Notes under the pieces: generated by a model
The model's input: the letters and a program-made list of their open reading frames with translations, nothing else
Told to the model about the DNA's origin: nothing
The model's database searches: none
Program-made: the position numbers and the translations under genes
Assembly (NCBI GenBank): GCA_001600635.1
Contig: BCKL01000031.1
Location: 218,685-282,684 of the forward strand
Direction: 5' to 3'
From: Leucosporidium creatinivorum
Taxonomy: Eukaryota > Basidiomycota > Microbotryomycetes > Leucosporidiales > Leucosporidiaceae
Length of the DNA stretch: 64,000 nt
Part shown: piece after piece, positions 22,381 to 34,101 of the stretch
Position numbering within the stretch: position 1 is the first letter of the stretch
How the letters are laid out: the number at the start of each line of letters is the position of its first letter

Positions 22381-24320
22381 TCAGAGGCTCGCCCTCCTCG
22401 TCCGCTTCGGCGCTCTTTGCTCCTCCCAGCCTCCTCGCGCCCGCTTCCTGCCGTCTTTCTCCCCATCGGCCTCCTCCGCCCGTCGGATCTGCTCAGCATC
22501 CCAAGCTACCTTCCCCCACTCGCTCCCGTCCAGCACATCACTCCACCGCCAACTCCCCTCCCCATTCCCTTCCTCGGCGTCTACGAAAATCGGCTGCATC
22601 GCCTCCTCGCCCAATCCCACCACCGACGACGAAAGCCTACCGAACGCCCGCATCACCGAATCGAGCGTCGCGTACGCCAATAGCGTTTCCCTCGTCCCCT
22701 CCGCTTCCTCTCCCGTCCCCGAGCCCGAGAGCATGGAAGGTAGCTTGATCGCGTCGGGCATGCCGTCGAGTGGCAGGAGAGTGCTGAGAGCTGTGTGATA
22801 GTCGGAGGGGGCCAGCGGAAGGCGAAGGGAGATGATACGGAGGCGCCGAAGGAGGGCGAGAGGAAGGGAGGAGCGGTCGGCGGTGAGTCGCTCGAGCCGG
22901 ACGGAGGGGTCGGGCGAAGGCGCTGAGGGGTCGACTGGGACGGTGATTGAATTAGGTAGTGCTGAGGGCGGGATCGAGTCTCTTGGGAGAGGAGGAGGGG
23001 TGGAGGCGGGAGTGAGGGGAAGGGAGAGTTCGGCGCTGGAGGATTTTGTGACGGAGGCCATTTGGGGGACAGACATAGCATTGCTGGTGGTGGTGATGAT
23101 AGAGGATGCTGTTGGGGTTGGCTGAGGGGGGAGCAAAGGAGCTGGGCAGGAACAGGTCGGGGCGAGCGGCGTAGCGAATGGAGCCGGAGGAACGACCTCG
23201 GTGTTGGCGACGTCCCCAACGGGCTTATATGGGTCGACGACTTTCCTTAAGCGACCAGGAGCTGGCTTAAGCGCGGAGGAGAAGATGCTGGAAAGGCCGA
23301 AGACAGGCGCTGCCGCCTTGCGAGTTGGAGGGGGAGGGATCGGCGAGGCGAAGGCTTCGGCCGAGGATACGGCGCGACCGAAAATGGAGGGCGTTTTTGA
23401 CGTCGTTGATTGTTGTCCTTGGGCCATCACACTTGCAACGGTGACCTTGCTGTCGTCGTAGTCTCGCTTTGCTGGTACAGCTCGGCGAGGGCGGGGTGGC
23501 GATGTTTCCAGAGCCGCTCGGCGCCGACTGTCTTCCTCGCGTCGGGACGGGAGGGGAGGTGGAGGAGCGTTCCTCTTGTTCCATCTTGCTGTCCACTCCT
23601 TATGAGCGAGCGACCGATCCTCAGCGTCCTTTGCGAGGAAGACGACGGCGGTGAGCTGTAGGCTCGAGATGGTACGGCGGTCGACCTTGATGTTGACGTA
23701 GTCTGAGCGCCACGTCAGGGGAATGTCCTCGGCGGTCAACACCTGCGGCGAGAGAGTCAGCTCACGGCGAATCAGATCGCATTGCCCTTCTCGGCGCAAC
23801 GGAAACTCACCTCGAATCGCTTGAAGTGAGGGTCCGAGGGTCGAAGTCCTCGAAATCGAATTTGCTGGTAGCCGTGGATGTTGGGCAGCAGATCGACGAT
23901 GGCACACCTCTCCGCCTTCTCAAAGTAGGCCCTCAAATTGTCAAAGCCGAGCTCCTTCCAGTCCTCGCCGAGGTCTCTGATGCGGTTCGCCGTATCGCTC
24001 CATGATGGCTCCTCGTCCCCTTCCTTCCAGAGTTCCTCCAGGGCGAATGTGAGCGGCCGGAGCACCGGGTCGAGGAGGAGATTGCGAATAGAGTACGTCC
24101 TTCGGCGCGAGGTGAATGCATAAGCGGCCTCATCGCGCTTTTGAGATGTCGAGTCGGGATGAAATGGAGTGAGAGCAAGCTGAATGGGTGTGAGTCGATC
24201 TCAGCCGGCAGTTGTGGATGGGAGGGACCAGTTGAAGCGGTAGCTGAGCACGTCTGGAGCTGAGTGGTCGGGAGGGTAGACTGTGCGACAACAGGACTTG
24301 GTGCAGGCGAGGTCTAGCAT
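22381..24320 (-). CDS. fam2-3: unrecognised family, N-terminus ambiguous
   Basis: Main exons end at 23811 and restart at 23742, running to the stop at 22381. Shared family blocks: LTPFHPDS, RRRTYSIRN, FEKAERCAIVDLL; after the intron EDIPLTWRSDY, SSLQLTAVVFLAKDA and EWTARWNKR; a linker of about 250 residues that is much longer than in fam2-1 (Pro/Ser/Thr-rich); and SWRWSDVLDGSEWGKVAW. The tail is Arg/Lys-rich (RKRARGG, KRTRR) and could be a nuclear signal. The only upstream ATG in frame is 24320, but TGA at 24203-24201 interrupts. Either the gene has a nonsense change, or a 69-nt intron with weak donor GTGCTC and branch-like GGCTGAG removes it. It lies 610 bp downstream of MYND E on the same strand, as fam2-1 does behind MYND A. 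Confidence 0.6.
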
Positions 24321-24929
24321 TGTGCACTGCTTTCGGCGCCTGCAGAGTGACTTGGTAAGTAGCGCTCGGCGGAAGCGGACGCTCCCGAACAGCCCGCACC
24401 TGCTCGGCTGTCAGGGAGGGCGAGGAGAGGGTGCAGAACACGCCTTACAGCTGCTCAGCCTTCTTCCATATTGTAGAATTCCGCTCCTGCTTGGACGAGT
24501 CGGCAAACAAGAATCAACGAGCAGCAGACGGACGAGCGAAGTACAAAAGGCGCAAGCGCTGCCTGAGCGAGGGTCGAGTCGCTTCGGGAGGAGTGAAGAC
24601 CAAGTGGAAGCAGAGCAGACCGCATCATAGTCAATCTGCTTTCATTCTGTGACAGTCTCAGCGATCGCTGCAGCTCTGTTCGTAATTCTCGGCGATGGCT
24701 TTCGGCGCCGCCGGTCCTCGAATGTCACGCGTGATAGCTAGCAGCGCAAACCTCGTTACAGCGTATCGTAAGCTCAGCAGTATCAAAAGCAAGCTCTTCG
24801 TCCGCTGCAGCAGCTTCTCGACTCGGTCGACTGTCTGCTCGGCGAAGACGTTGAGAGCCGAGAGGGTCAGCTTCGGCTCGAGTCCTTCTCTTGGAGCGGG
24901 AGACGTACCTTCAGCTAAGCTCAGAGATG
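24321..24929. other. Intergenic, MYND E to fam2-3
   Basis: About 610 bp on the promoter side of fam2-3 and the 3' side of MYND E. No gene or repeat recognised. Confidence 0.35.
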
Positions 24930-26022
24930 TCAGATGGAAGCGGTAGTCGATTTGGGGTTCTTCTTGCAACTGTGTAGCGGGGAGACGGGAAGGAAGGTCA
25001 GCGTCGGCGATCAAGGAAGGCAGGCGAGAAACGAACCAGCTGCGATGTCCCTTCCAGTCATCCTTCTGATTCTCACGGCTACAGTAGTATTCCCACCCGC
25101 ATCTCGAGCACGTCAACAGTCCCTCGCGCTTCCCACAAATCGCACAAGCGTTCCCCGTCACGATGAGAGCGTTAGCCATGTCGATGGCTGTACTGGTGAC
25201 GGGGGGAGCAGGAAGTCCCGCAGGCTGGAGAGCCCACTGCATCGCTTGCATGCGATCCACGAGGGTGCCTCCCTTCGTCATCTTGCGACGGGTGAGCAAC
25301 GCCGAGCGAGCTTCATCGCAGAGAGGCGGCAGGACCTTTGTCTCGTGGTCTCCACAGTACTGCTCCCAGTAGATCGGTCGGAGGAACGCGTTGTCATCTT
25401 TCTCCCTTCGGACGTAGAGGTCGAAGCAGAGACGGGTGACGGTGAGCGAGGAGAAGGGGTCGAGGTCGGCGATGTAGACGACCGAGACGTGCGAAGGGCC
25501 GTGGAGCAAGGCGATCGCGCCGGTGGCTTTGCTGAGGGTGAAAGCGAGGGGTCCTTTCATCGGGCTGGGGAGAAGCTGGATGTGCGAGGAGCTGAGCTGC
25601 TGCTCGAGGAGCGGGATGGGAGTCTGCCTCAAGTCGCCCGGGAAGTTGACCAAAGTCATCGAGCCGACGAGGACCACAATGTCCAGAGCGCTCCCGCTGT
25701 TGTCGATGCAGTACTTGCCTCGTTCGATACACGCTTTGAGAAGCTCGGGGGTGACAAAGGCGAGGTTGTGCCCCGGCGAGAGGAAGAAGGAGCGCCTCGT
25801 CTCGGAGCAATGGCCGATGATGACTCCTGACATGAGCGTACCACTGAAGCCTAGCACGGGAGCATCGGGCGAAAGCTTACCCCAGCATCCATCTCCTACA
25901 GGGTAGTAGCCGGGCAGCGAGATCTGGTTGGTCTGCCCGCTGAACAGAGGACTGTCGGGAAGGGGCGCGATGGAGGAGAAGGTGCTGCTAGGCAGAGTAC
26001 GATGCTCGATGATAATTCTCAT
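24930..26022 (-). CDS. MYND zinc-finger protein, paralog E (intact)
   Basis: Exons 26022-25037 and 24969-24930, 341 codons from MRIIIEHRTLPSS. An upstream in-frame ATG at 26130 would add a hydrophobic stretch, but it lies in the shared intergenic block, so 26022 is preferred. Family blocks: LPGYYPVGDGCW, HCSETRRSF, IYWEQYCGDHETKVLPPLCDEARSA. The MYND finger is CAICGKREG-LLTCSRC-WEYYCSRENQKDDW-GHRS-C. The intron uses donor GTTCGT. The split codon becomes TGT rather than TGG, so the tail reads C-C-K-K-N-P-K. Reading through the donor gives an unrelated tail of over 100 residues, which is not likely real. Head-to-head with paralog F. Confidence 0.8.
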
Positions 26023-26491
26023 CCTGTGCTTTTTCCTGTAGCGAAGCGGGCGAGTCGAGAGAAAGCTTGAGACGACAGCGAGCAGGATGATGAAAAAAAG
26101 AACTCGGCTCGGCTTTCTTTCCCGCTTCATTGCTCTTGTCTCGTCTCGCCGCTCTCAGCTTTCGATTCGCCTACAGGACTACAGAAGCAAAGCTACAGCT
26201 CGACTACAGCTCTACACCCTCCCATCACCTCCCTCAAAGCTCGACGCTCAGGCGCTGAAACACGTCGAGGACGGACGAAGGAGCTCGAACCGCTGCTGCT
26301 GCCGAGAAGTCAACAAGGCGAGTTCAAGTCGAGCTACGGGTGAGTAGGGGGAATGGAAGAGCAGAGGTGAAGAGCTGTAAGACGACAGCTGACCCTCTCT
26401 TTAGCTGCAGATCGAGCCGTCCACTTCCGGTTCTCCCTCGCCGCTCTCTCCCTCGCTTTCGCAGCATTTCTATCGAGCTAGGCCTACCAGC
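26023..26491. promoter_or_regulatory. Bidirectional promoter of MYND pair E/F (duplicated block 2)
   Basis: Aligns with block 1 over most of its length: GCGAGCAGGATG near 26080, AACTCGGCTCGG at 26101, CTCAGCTTTCGA, AAAGCTCGACGCTCAGGCGCTGA, CACGTCGAGGACGGAC, CTCGAACCGCTGCTGCTG, GTCAACAAGGCGAGTTCAAG, then a 5'-UTR intron from 26340 to about 26410 with a GCTGACCC branch site. Block-to-block similarity looks as high as that of the coding exons. Confidence 0.65.
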
Positions 26492-27614
26492 ATGGGCATC
26501 ACGATCACCGAGCGCATGCTTGATAAGCACAAAGAGTTCGTCACGAGCTCGAAGGCCGGTGGACAGGGCGTCGAGCATCATCTCCTCGTTCCGGGCTACA
26601 CGCCTCTCCAATCCTACAGCTTCGGGCTACTCGGACCCACAGCTCCCATCAAGGGACTCACCGGACGCGTGCAGGACGCTTCGTTCGGAGCTCATTGCTC
26701 GGCCACCTCACGCTCTTTCGTCTTCCTCCCCACCCTCAACGGCGTCGCTCCTTCGAAGGGGTTGCTACAAATCTGCACGGAAGGACTCGAGTACTTAGCA
26801 GAGGGGAGGATGGGAGCTTCGATCGACATGCTTGTTATCTCGAGCAGCAGCCCACTTCTGGGTCCCTTCAACGACTCGAACGTGGCCGCTTTCCCTTCAG
26901 CCCTCCGAGCCTCCATCGCTTCGCACCTCTCGCCTTCCACCTCGAGTTCCTTACTCCCATCAAAACCAAGGCCGAAGCTTTCACGGTCGACGAGGGCACT
27001 GGCGCCGTCGCCATACTCTCATGCCCTCCAGGGCGTACCCCCAAATCGGCCGAGGCCTCGCGCTTCGACGCCCTCTTCACCAATGCCGGAATGCTTCTTT
27101 GTATCGACGTCATGGTCAAGCTTGCTCTCAGAAACGGGGACTCCTACCTCTATTGGCGCCAGTACGAAGGCGACCATGAGACCGAGATCCTGCCCGTCCT
27201 TCCTCACGCTAGTCGCTCGCGCCTGCTTTCTCGAGGGGAATGGCGGAGTTGATCGCACCCTCGAAGGAATTCTCCGCATGCATGAGCGCTACCTTCAAGA
27301 AACGAACCGCTGCATGAGGGGCGAGTCTGACCCGTGGACGAGCGCCGACGTGACCATCGACTTCTACCTCGTTATGAAGCCAGGATGCATGATTTGCGCC
27401 GAGGAAGGAGGTGGATTGAAAGGGGGACTCATGAAGTGTGGTAATTGCGGTTGGGAGTTCTATTGCAGCGCGGCGCATCAGAAGCAAGATTGGCCGCACC
27501 ACAAGCGCTGGTCAGTCTTTCTCTTCGGCTCGGCTCGTTCGACAGTCTAGCTGACCCAGAGAAACCTCTACTCTCTTCAACAGGTGCAAGGCCAACCCCA
27601 AGTCCAAGAAGTAG
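26492..27614 (+). CDS. MYND zinc-finger paralog F, frame-shifted middle
   Basis: Exons 26492-27510 and 27584-27614, formally open for 349 codons from MGITITERMLDKHK. The ends match the family (HHLLVPGYTPLQSYSFGLL; CMICAEEGG..LMKCGNC-WEFYCSAAHQKQDW-HHKRW-C). Between about 26925 and 27235 the family-like text is in another frame (SYLYWRQYEGDHETEILPVLPHASR), while the open frame there is Ser/Pro/Arg-rich. Two opposite indels therefore cancel out, leaving about 100 residues of new sequence in the middle. The protein may be made but would lack the conserved core. Donor GTCAGT; tail CKANPKSKK. Confidence 0.65.
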
Positions 27615-28471
27615 CCTCTGAACGACGTTCTCTCGCTTGTCGGTCCGCTGACCCTTCTCATATGCCATCGCCGAGCTCGAGCTAACCTGCTTCCCTTTCC
27701 TGCCAGATCCCTCTCGAGTCGAGTCAGGCGTGCAAAGAGCCAGCTCTTCTTCTCTCTGCCTCGCCTGCTATCCACTGCTTTGCATCAACGAGCGGAGAGG
27801 TGATCGGTCTTGGCGAAGCAAGTTCGGCGCCGGCTCGTTTCTTCGCTACCGGCGGTAGGCGACGACGTTGGGTTTTCATGTACTATAAACTTTGAGTTGG
27901 ATCCCCTCCCATCTCAGCCCCGTCGACTCTATAACAAGCATACCGCCAGCTCGGAGTTTGGCAAGCTCGGCGAGGAGGGTTCTCAGTTGACGCCGAGCTC
28001 ACGCGAGTGGGCCGAGCAGCAAGACTCTGTAGCACCCAGCTGCTGACTTTGTACTCGCATGAGATATCTCGCAACGAGCTCGTCGACTTCGAAATTACTT
28101 CGAAGGCCGACCCAGAAGCGACCGCGCCTCGTCTGGCTGCTCTCCCTGCTACGCTCACCTCGTCTACTTCTCACCACTTCGCAAACGACCTCAAGCACCG
28201 TACGAAGCCTCCTCAGAGCTACTCAGCTACAGGGAACTCTCCGCCGGCTACCGACTCGCGCAATCACGCGTCACCTGCGCAACTCGCCGCTCTCACAATC
28301 GACTGCTAGGACGCTGCAGGTCTGACATCGCACGTAGCTGCCACCAAGTGAGTTTCTTCGGTCTAGTGTTTGCGGAGAGCTTCAGATCCTCCTGACTGGT
28401 CAAATTGAGCTGGAAGCGGGCATGTTGTGGTCAAGTCGCCGAGCTGACCGGTCTTCGATTCTGCTGCAGCT
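27615..28471. other. Intergenic upstream of the dysferlin-domain gene
   Basis: About 850 bp. A GTGAGT donor near 28350 and a CTGAC branch plus CTGCAG acceptor before 28471 suggest a 5'-UTR intron of the next gene. No other gene seen. Confidence 0.4.
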
Positions 28472-30649
28472 CCCCGCCCCCAGCTCCCTACAACGGATCT
28501 CGATTCGTTGACCCGCCGCGAGGCCGTCAAGAAGCTCGTCAAGCGCTTCTCGCTCGGAGGAGAGCAGTCACAGCTTCCCCCCTCGGCCTCGCTTCCAACC
28601 TCCCCCTCGGCGCCCACGCTGGACACGCTGTGGACCGACCCTTCTCTGCGCTACCTCGCTCCCATGGCGCCCCCTACCTCTTCCACCTCGCCGACGCGCA
28701 CCTCCCCCGCTTCCGCCTTGCTGTCGTCCTCGACGCCGCACCTCGAAGAGCCAACGCCGACCGACCTGCTGCTGGCGACTCCGCCGACGGTCCTCAAGTT
28801 TCTCAGCCTCTCTGCACCCATCATCCAGGCGCTCACGCATGCGGATCAGCTGCTGAACTGGCAAGGAAGCTTCTGGGGCAGCTTGCTCGTGCTGCTGGGC
28901 TGGTGGACGGCTTGCCTGTTCGGTGAGGTCCTCGTGCGGTACGGGCTACCAGCGTTGGTGCTTGCCTATATCCTCGGAAGTTACCTCTCCTCTGCGGCAA
29001 GTCGGCATCCGACGACGAAGGGAGCACTTCCTTCGCGCCGCCATCACCACCTCCGCTCCACTACGACCCTCACGCCAGCAACCTACACCTCGCTCCTCAA
29101 CTCTTCACAACTCCTCGCCTCGCACATCCAATCCTTCCGCGCGACCGTCATTCACCCCCTCACCCTTCACCTCTCCTTCACTCCCGCCATCGCCGGCCGC
29201 CCCACACCCGCCTACCAAACCGCCTGGCTCGCCATCACTTCCTATCCCTTCTACCTCCTCCTCACCTTCCTTGTCCCCATGCGCATCATCTTCCTCGTCC
29301 TCGGCTCGGTCGGCATCCTCTGGAACGCCCCCTTCTTCTGCACGCTGCGTTTGGCGCTGTGGAGGAGCGCCGCCGTTCGCTGGGCTTGTCGCCTTCTGTA
29401 CGGCCTGCTCAGCGGTGGACGTGGACTGAAGAAGGAGTGGGCGCGTACGAAGAGCGGCGTTGGGATTCCTGGATTGCTCGGCAAGGCGCCAGTCGTCACC
29501 GCCGAGGGAGTCGAGGAGAAGCCGGTCAAGGTCGCAGGAGGAGGGAATGGAGGTGGTGAGCATGCCGAGGCGGATGAAGGAGAGGATGTGCAGGTACAGT
29601 TTACGGTCTTTGAGAATCAGAGGTGGTGGGTCGGGCTCGATTGGACTCATGCTCTGCTGCCCGGTGAGCGTGCTAGCTGGTGAGTTCGGGTGTCTCTCTT
29701 TCATCTCTCGCCCTTTTTTTGCCTCGCGCGTTAGGGTCAAGGGGCTCTCTCGCTCCGTGCAAGAGTAAGGCTGATACTCATTTTGACTTCTAGGACCGAC
29801 CCGGCTCTCAATCCCGCCAACCCTCCCTCTTCCTTCCTCCTCCCACCTCCCTCCATTGCCTATACCGCCTCTCCAACCCGCCAAGACCCTAACTCCCGAC
29901 TGAAACGCACGACTGAATGGAAGTGGCTCGACCCCGAATGGCGAGTCATGCGCACGCCGACTTCCTCCTCGCCTCTCACCCATCTTGGCACTGTGCCCGC
30001 TGTCGACCCTCGTGGAGGTGCCGGGGATGGAGGCCTGGCCAAGAGCGCGAGCTTGCAGAGCTTGCCGGCTAGCCTTGTGCCGCAGCACGGCGCCGAGGCG
30101 GATGGAGCGCCTTCGTTCCCGCCGGCGTTGGGAGACGAGAGCATGTTCAAGGAGTGGATTGGTGAGCTCTACTCAACCGCTTGCGTTTTCGCATGTTTGC
30201 TGACATCCTCTCCCATCTGCCAACTCCGCACTCTCGCCTTCTCGCCCTCGGCTCTTCTCTCCCACTTCGCAGTCGACGAGGAAGGCTGGCAGTACGGCGA
30301 CAATCACTTCGAGAAGATGGGACCCAAGGGTGGACTCGGCAAGTACACTCGCCGTCGCGCATGGGTCCGCCGAGCCGGTCTTGTCGAGCGATGCGAGCGC
30401 GTCTTGGGTCCAGAGGGTGAGAAGCTCTCCCTCGGCTCGTCGACGTCGGGAAGCGGGCTGGGAACGGTCGGTGTGGGAGTTGGCCTTGGGAGGGGGCGTG
30501 AGAGGAGTGAGAGTGGTGGGAGGAGTAAGGAGCGGGAGAGGGGGAGGGAGAAGCTTGCTGGGGAGAGTGAGAAGGAGAAGGAGAGTTTGAGGAAGCGGAA
30601 GACAAGCGCTGCTGCCGCCGGGAAGAAGAAAGAAGGAGAAGGGTCATAG
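28472..30649 (+). CDS. Dysferlin-domain peroxisomal membrane protein (Pex23/24/30-like)
   Basis: Exons to 29679, 29795-30160 and 30273-30649. The 5' end is uncertain: the frame is open from the acceptor at 28471 (APRPQLPTTDLDSLTRREAVKKL), but the first in-frame ATG is 28664. Seen: an amphipathic RREAVKKLVKRF segment, a Ser/Pro-rich stretch, two long hydrophobic regions (GSLLVLLGWWTACLFGEVLV...LPALVLAYILG and YPFYLLLTFLVPMRIIFLVLG). These are followed by the dysferlin-type pair VQFTVFENQRWWVGLDWTHALLPGERASWTD and DEEGWQYGDNHFEKM, then RRRAWVRRAGLVE. This is the layout of fungal peroxisome-number peroxins that sit in the ER/peroxisome membrane. The tail is Lys/Glu/Ser-rich and ends KKKEGEGS. 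Which member of the group it represents cannot be settled. Confidence 0.85.
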
Positions 30650-30930
30650 TCGTAGTGCAAGGACTGATCCGCCAGAAGACGAAGCGGGAGAGCTTCGGCG
30701 AGCGCTCGCTTCACTTTCGGTGCTGCTTGTTCTGCACCTCATTCGACGAGGGAAGAGGCCAGTCGGGAAGCGAGTGCAACCCTGAGGCTACCCTCCTCCG
30801 GCTCGCATCAACTGATAGCTCCCGTGACTCGCTATTGAATTGCAGCGAAGTGGGAGCCCTCCAAGAGCCTCATCCCCGCGCGAGCTCGGAGCTTTCGCCT
30901 CTTGCCCTCTTGCCATCACCTCGTCTCATC

Positions 30931-33606
30931 ATGCAGCATCCAACGAGCTACAGCGACCCTAAGGAGCACTACGGATGGTGAGCTGGACCTTCCCGAGCGT
31001 GCTGTAGCGGTGCAGAGCGATCATCTTGAGCAGCTCGCTGATCTTCTCTCGCTCTTCTCCTAGCATCATCATCGGCGCGGGAATGAGCGGGCTTGCGATG
31101 GCCATCCAGCTTAAGCGCAAGCTCTCCTTCACCGACTTCATCCTGTAGTAAGTCACGGCTCAACGGCGGGAAGCGGAAGGGGAAGCAGTCGAGCTGAGCT
31201 GACGAGCTGATCGCGAGGCGCACAGCGAGAAGAACGACGAGGTGGGAGGAACTTGGCAGCCTACTAGCTACCCTGGATGTGCTTGTGATGTACCAGGTGC
31301 GCTTCAAGCCACTGACAAGCGATATCGACGAGCTGACCTCGCTTGCTTCTCGTAGTCGGTCTCTACTCCTTCTCGGTGGGTTTGAGCAGTTATGTCCAGG
31401 GAGAAAGAGCTCACAGCGAGCCGCCTACCGCCCAGTTCGAGCCCAAGGGCAACTTCGACAGCCAATGGGGCAGCGCCGAGGCGATCTGGAAATGTGAGCT
31501 TCTCTCGCACCTCGTCTCCACTCTTGCCAATCACTAGCTTCTCGGCCAGACATCAAGGACGTGCAGACCAAGTACGATATCAAGCAGGTCGTTCACCGCA
31601 CCGCCGTCGAATCTGCCGCCTTCTCGCGCGAGACGGGCCTTTGGACAGTAGTCGTCAAGCACCTCGACTCGGGCGAGACTCGCACGCGCACCTGCAACAT
31701 CCTGATCTCTGCCGCCGGCATCCTCTCGACCCCGAACCCTCCCCCCTTTGATACGAGCAAGTTCGAGGGTGAGGTCGTGCACAGCGGAGCGTGGTCGGAT
31801 GTCGATTTGAAGGGAAAGTCGGTCGTCGTGGTGGGGAACGGGTGCTCGGCTGCTCAGCTGATCCCGGTTAGTCTGAACCGAGGGAAAGGGAGAGAAGGGG
31901 CGGGCCAGCTGACCAGTTAATCGTCTTGCAGACCATCGTGGACGAGGTTGGCTCGCTCACTCAGGTCGCCCGAGGCCGCCAAAGCTTCCTCCCTCCCGTT
32001 CCTATCCCCGAGGGCGCTCTGTACTCTTTCCTGGTCAACTGGATCCCTGGTGTGAGTCGGAACTACCCTCAGCCGTCCCGACCGCAGCTGATCGCTCTGC
32101 TCGCTACAGTTCGTCTACCTCATGCGCCTGCTCATCTTCCTCAAGCTTGAGCTCGACTTCTCGCTCATGGACGTCCAGACGGGCAAGAAGAAGAGAGAAG
32201 CGATGTACGAGCTCGCTTTGAAGCAGTGCGTGGTCTCGTTGAAGAGCCTCGGCTTGATTGTCGCTGAGCCTTTCGTCGCCGAGCAGCATGAAGTCGGAGG
32301 CGCCTAGGGAGTACTGGGATTTCTTGATGCCCGAGTTCGAGGTCGGAGCGAAGGTGAGTATCCGACAGCTCCTCTTTTGCCAGAGGTGAGTGCGCTGACC
32401 TCTCCCTCGGTCCCATTCAGCGCCGAGTCATCGACCGCATCGGCTACTTCCAGTCGCTGGGCAACAGCAAGGTCAAGCTCATCGTCGAGCAGTCGGTCGT
32501 CTCTGCTCACGGAAACACCGTCACCACCGACAAGGGCGTGGAGCTCAAGGCCGACGTCGTGATCCTCTGCACGGTGAGGTCCTTCGTAGCCGCAAGTGGG
32601 CGCCGAGGCTGATCCCTTGGTCTTGCTGCAGGGCTACAAAGTTCAAGATTGTAGGGAGTTCGCTCAAGCACCTCCCATCCATCCTCACTCACAAACCCTT
32701 TCGGTTTCGCAGTCCTGTTCCCTCTCAAGATCGTCAACGACAAGGGCGAGGGCGTTCGAGAGCGCTTTGGCACCGAGAAGAAGGCTTACATGGGTGAGCC
32801 GACTCGCTGAGTTCAAAGAGGCAAAGGTGCTGAGCTCATCTGCAAGCAGGTACTTGCGTGAGCGGCTTCCCCAACTTCGTGAGCAGCTTCGTCTCTTTCG
32901 TCGAGCTCTCAGCTCACTGCTGACGCCGACCTCTGCTCAGTTTATGCTTCTAGGTCCCAACACGGGTGAGATTGCCTGTGCTTCTCCTCGGTGCTCCATT
33001 AGCCGACTCGTCGGTCATCTCTACCAGCCACCGGTCACAGCTCGGCGCTCGCAACCTCCGAGTTTCAAATCACGTAGGCTCTCCTGCGTCTTCCACGCGA
33101 TTGACAGCTGACAGTCTCATACACAGCATGATTCTCGAGCTCATCACTCCCATCATCGCCAAGACCCGTCAAGTTAAGCTCGGCGAGCACGCTGCCCCGA
33201 CCGTGGAGGTCACCCCCGAGGCCGAAACGGCGTTCTTCAACGAGTTGAGGGCTGAGATGTTGCGTAAAGTATGGGAGCAGGAGCCTGTGGTACGTCTTGA
33301 GGGTCGCTGGAGACGCTTTTGGCCTCGAAGGGTTGGTCGTTGACCTCTCAATTCGCAGGGATGGTACGTCGACAAGGAGAACGGCTTGTGCACGGTGAGT
33401 GGCCTTCACATGATGTTGGATGCCGAGCACCTCAGCTGACACCTCTCCTCCGAACTCCTAGACGAACTGTGGGCACCCTGCAAGCTCGCTCTATCGAGCG
33501 CCGAAGCTGACTTCCCCTTCGCCGAGCAGACCCGTGGTCGCAGATCCATTTCTGGCGCAAGACTGCTTTCTTCAACCGCGGAGACTTCAAGTGGAGGGGA
33601 TGCTGA
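30931..33606 (+). CDS. Baeyer-Villiger-type flavin monooxygenase
   Basis: About 15 exons, start MQHPTSYSDPKEHYG, stop at 33604-33606. It probably inserts oxygen into a ketone (ester formation) or hydroxylates a small substrate using FAD and NADPH. Seen in order: FAD Rossmann motif IIIGAGMSGLAMA; NDEVGGTWQPTSYPGCACDVP; YSFS|FEPKGNFDSQWGS; the signature F-x-G-x3-H-x3-W as FEGEVVHSGAW; the NADPH Rossmann motif VVVVGNGCSAAQLIP; HMKSEAPREYWDFLMPEFEVGAKRRV; a CTGYK motif; FMLLGPNTATGHSSA; and the C-terminal TNYPWSQIHFWRKT. All exon joins I tested keep frame. Single copy here, with no neighbouring biosynthetic genes, so a catabolic or detoxification role is only a guess. Confidence 0.9.
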
Positions 33607-34101
33607 GCTTCAAAGTGTAGCTCTAACGGGGTACAGACGCTTGAAAATGAGTGCTGGACGAGCTGGTCGAAGCTTCGGCGCAAGGAGGAAAGCGACTGAG
33701 CCCATCTAAGTTTTCGTGGCGCAGTACAGCGCCAGTGATACCTATGGACCCTCTACCGAGCTCTACTGGTGCTGCAGGGGACTTGCAAGCACTCAGCGTG
33801 CTCCGAGTCCCTTCGCCGAAGAAAAGGGGCGAAATCGAACTCGCCGTACTCGCAAGCAGCCTTTGAGTTTTTGCGTGATATCCAGTTGTCCCTTTACGAG
33901 AACTAGGGGTCCGGAAGGCAGCAAGCTGAGCCAAGGCCTCACCTGACGAGAAGTGAAGCTTGCTGAAGCGCGTCGCTCTCTCGGTCTTTAACCTTCAACA
34001 ACAACCCCAGCCTTGACTTTTTCTAGCGAGCCAGCACTCGACAGCTACAGGGAACCGCTGGATCGACTACAGGACTTCCAGCTGCCCCTCGCTCTAGCGC
34101 G
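33607..34101. other. Intergenic, BVMO to MFS transporter
   Basis: About 495 bp; presumably the BVMO 3' UTR and the transporter promoter. No RNA gene or repeat recognised. Confidence 0.35.

Noticed and set aside
24658-26130. 490-codon minus-strand frame with hydrophobic N-terminus and long C-terminal tail
   Set aside because: The N-terminal extension lies in the shared promoter block and the tail is intron read-through; the spliced 341-codon MYND E gene explains the conserved part.
29105-30088. 327-codon minus-strand open frame
   Set aside because: Antisense to the dysferlin-domain peroxin and without recognisable domains.
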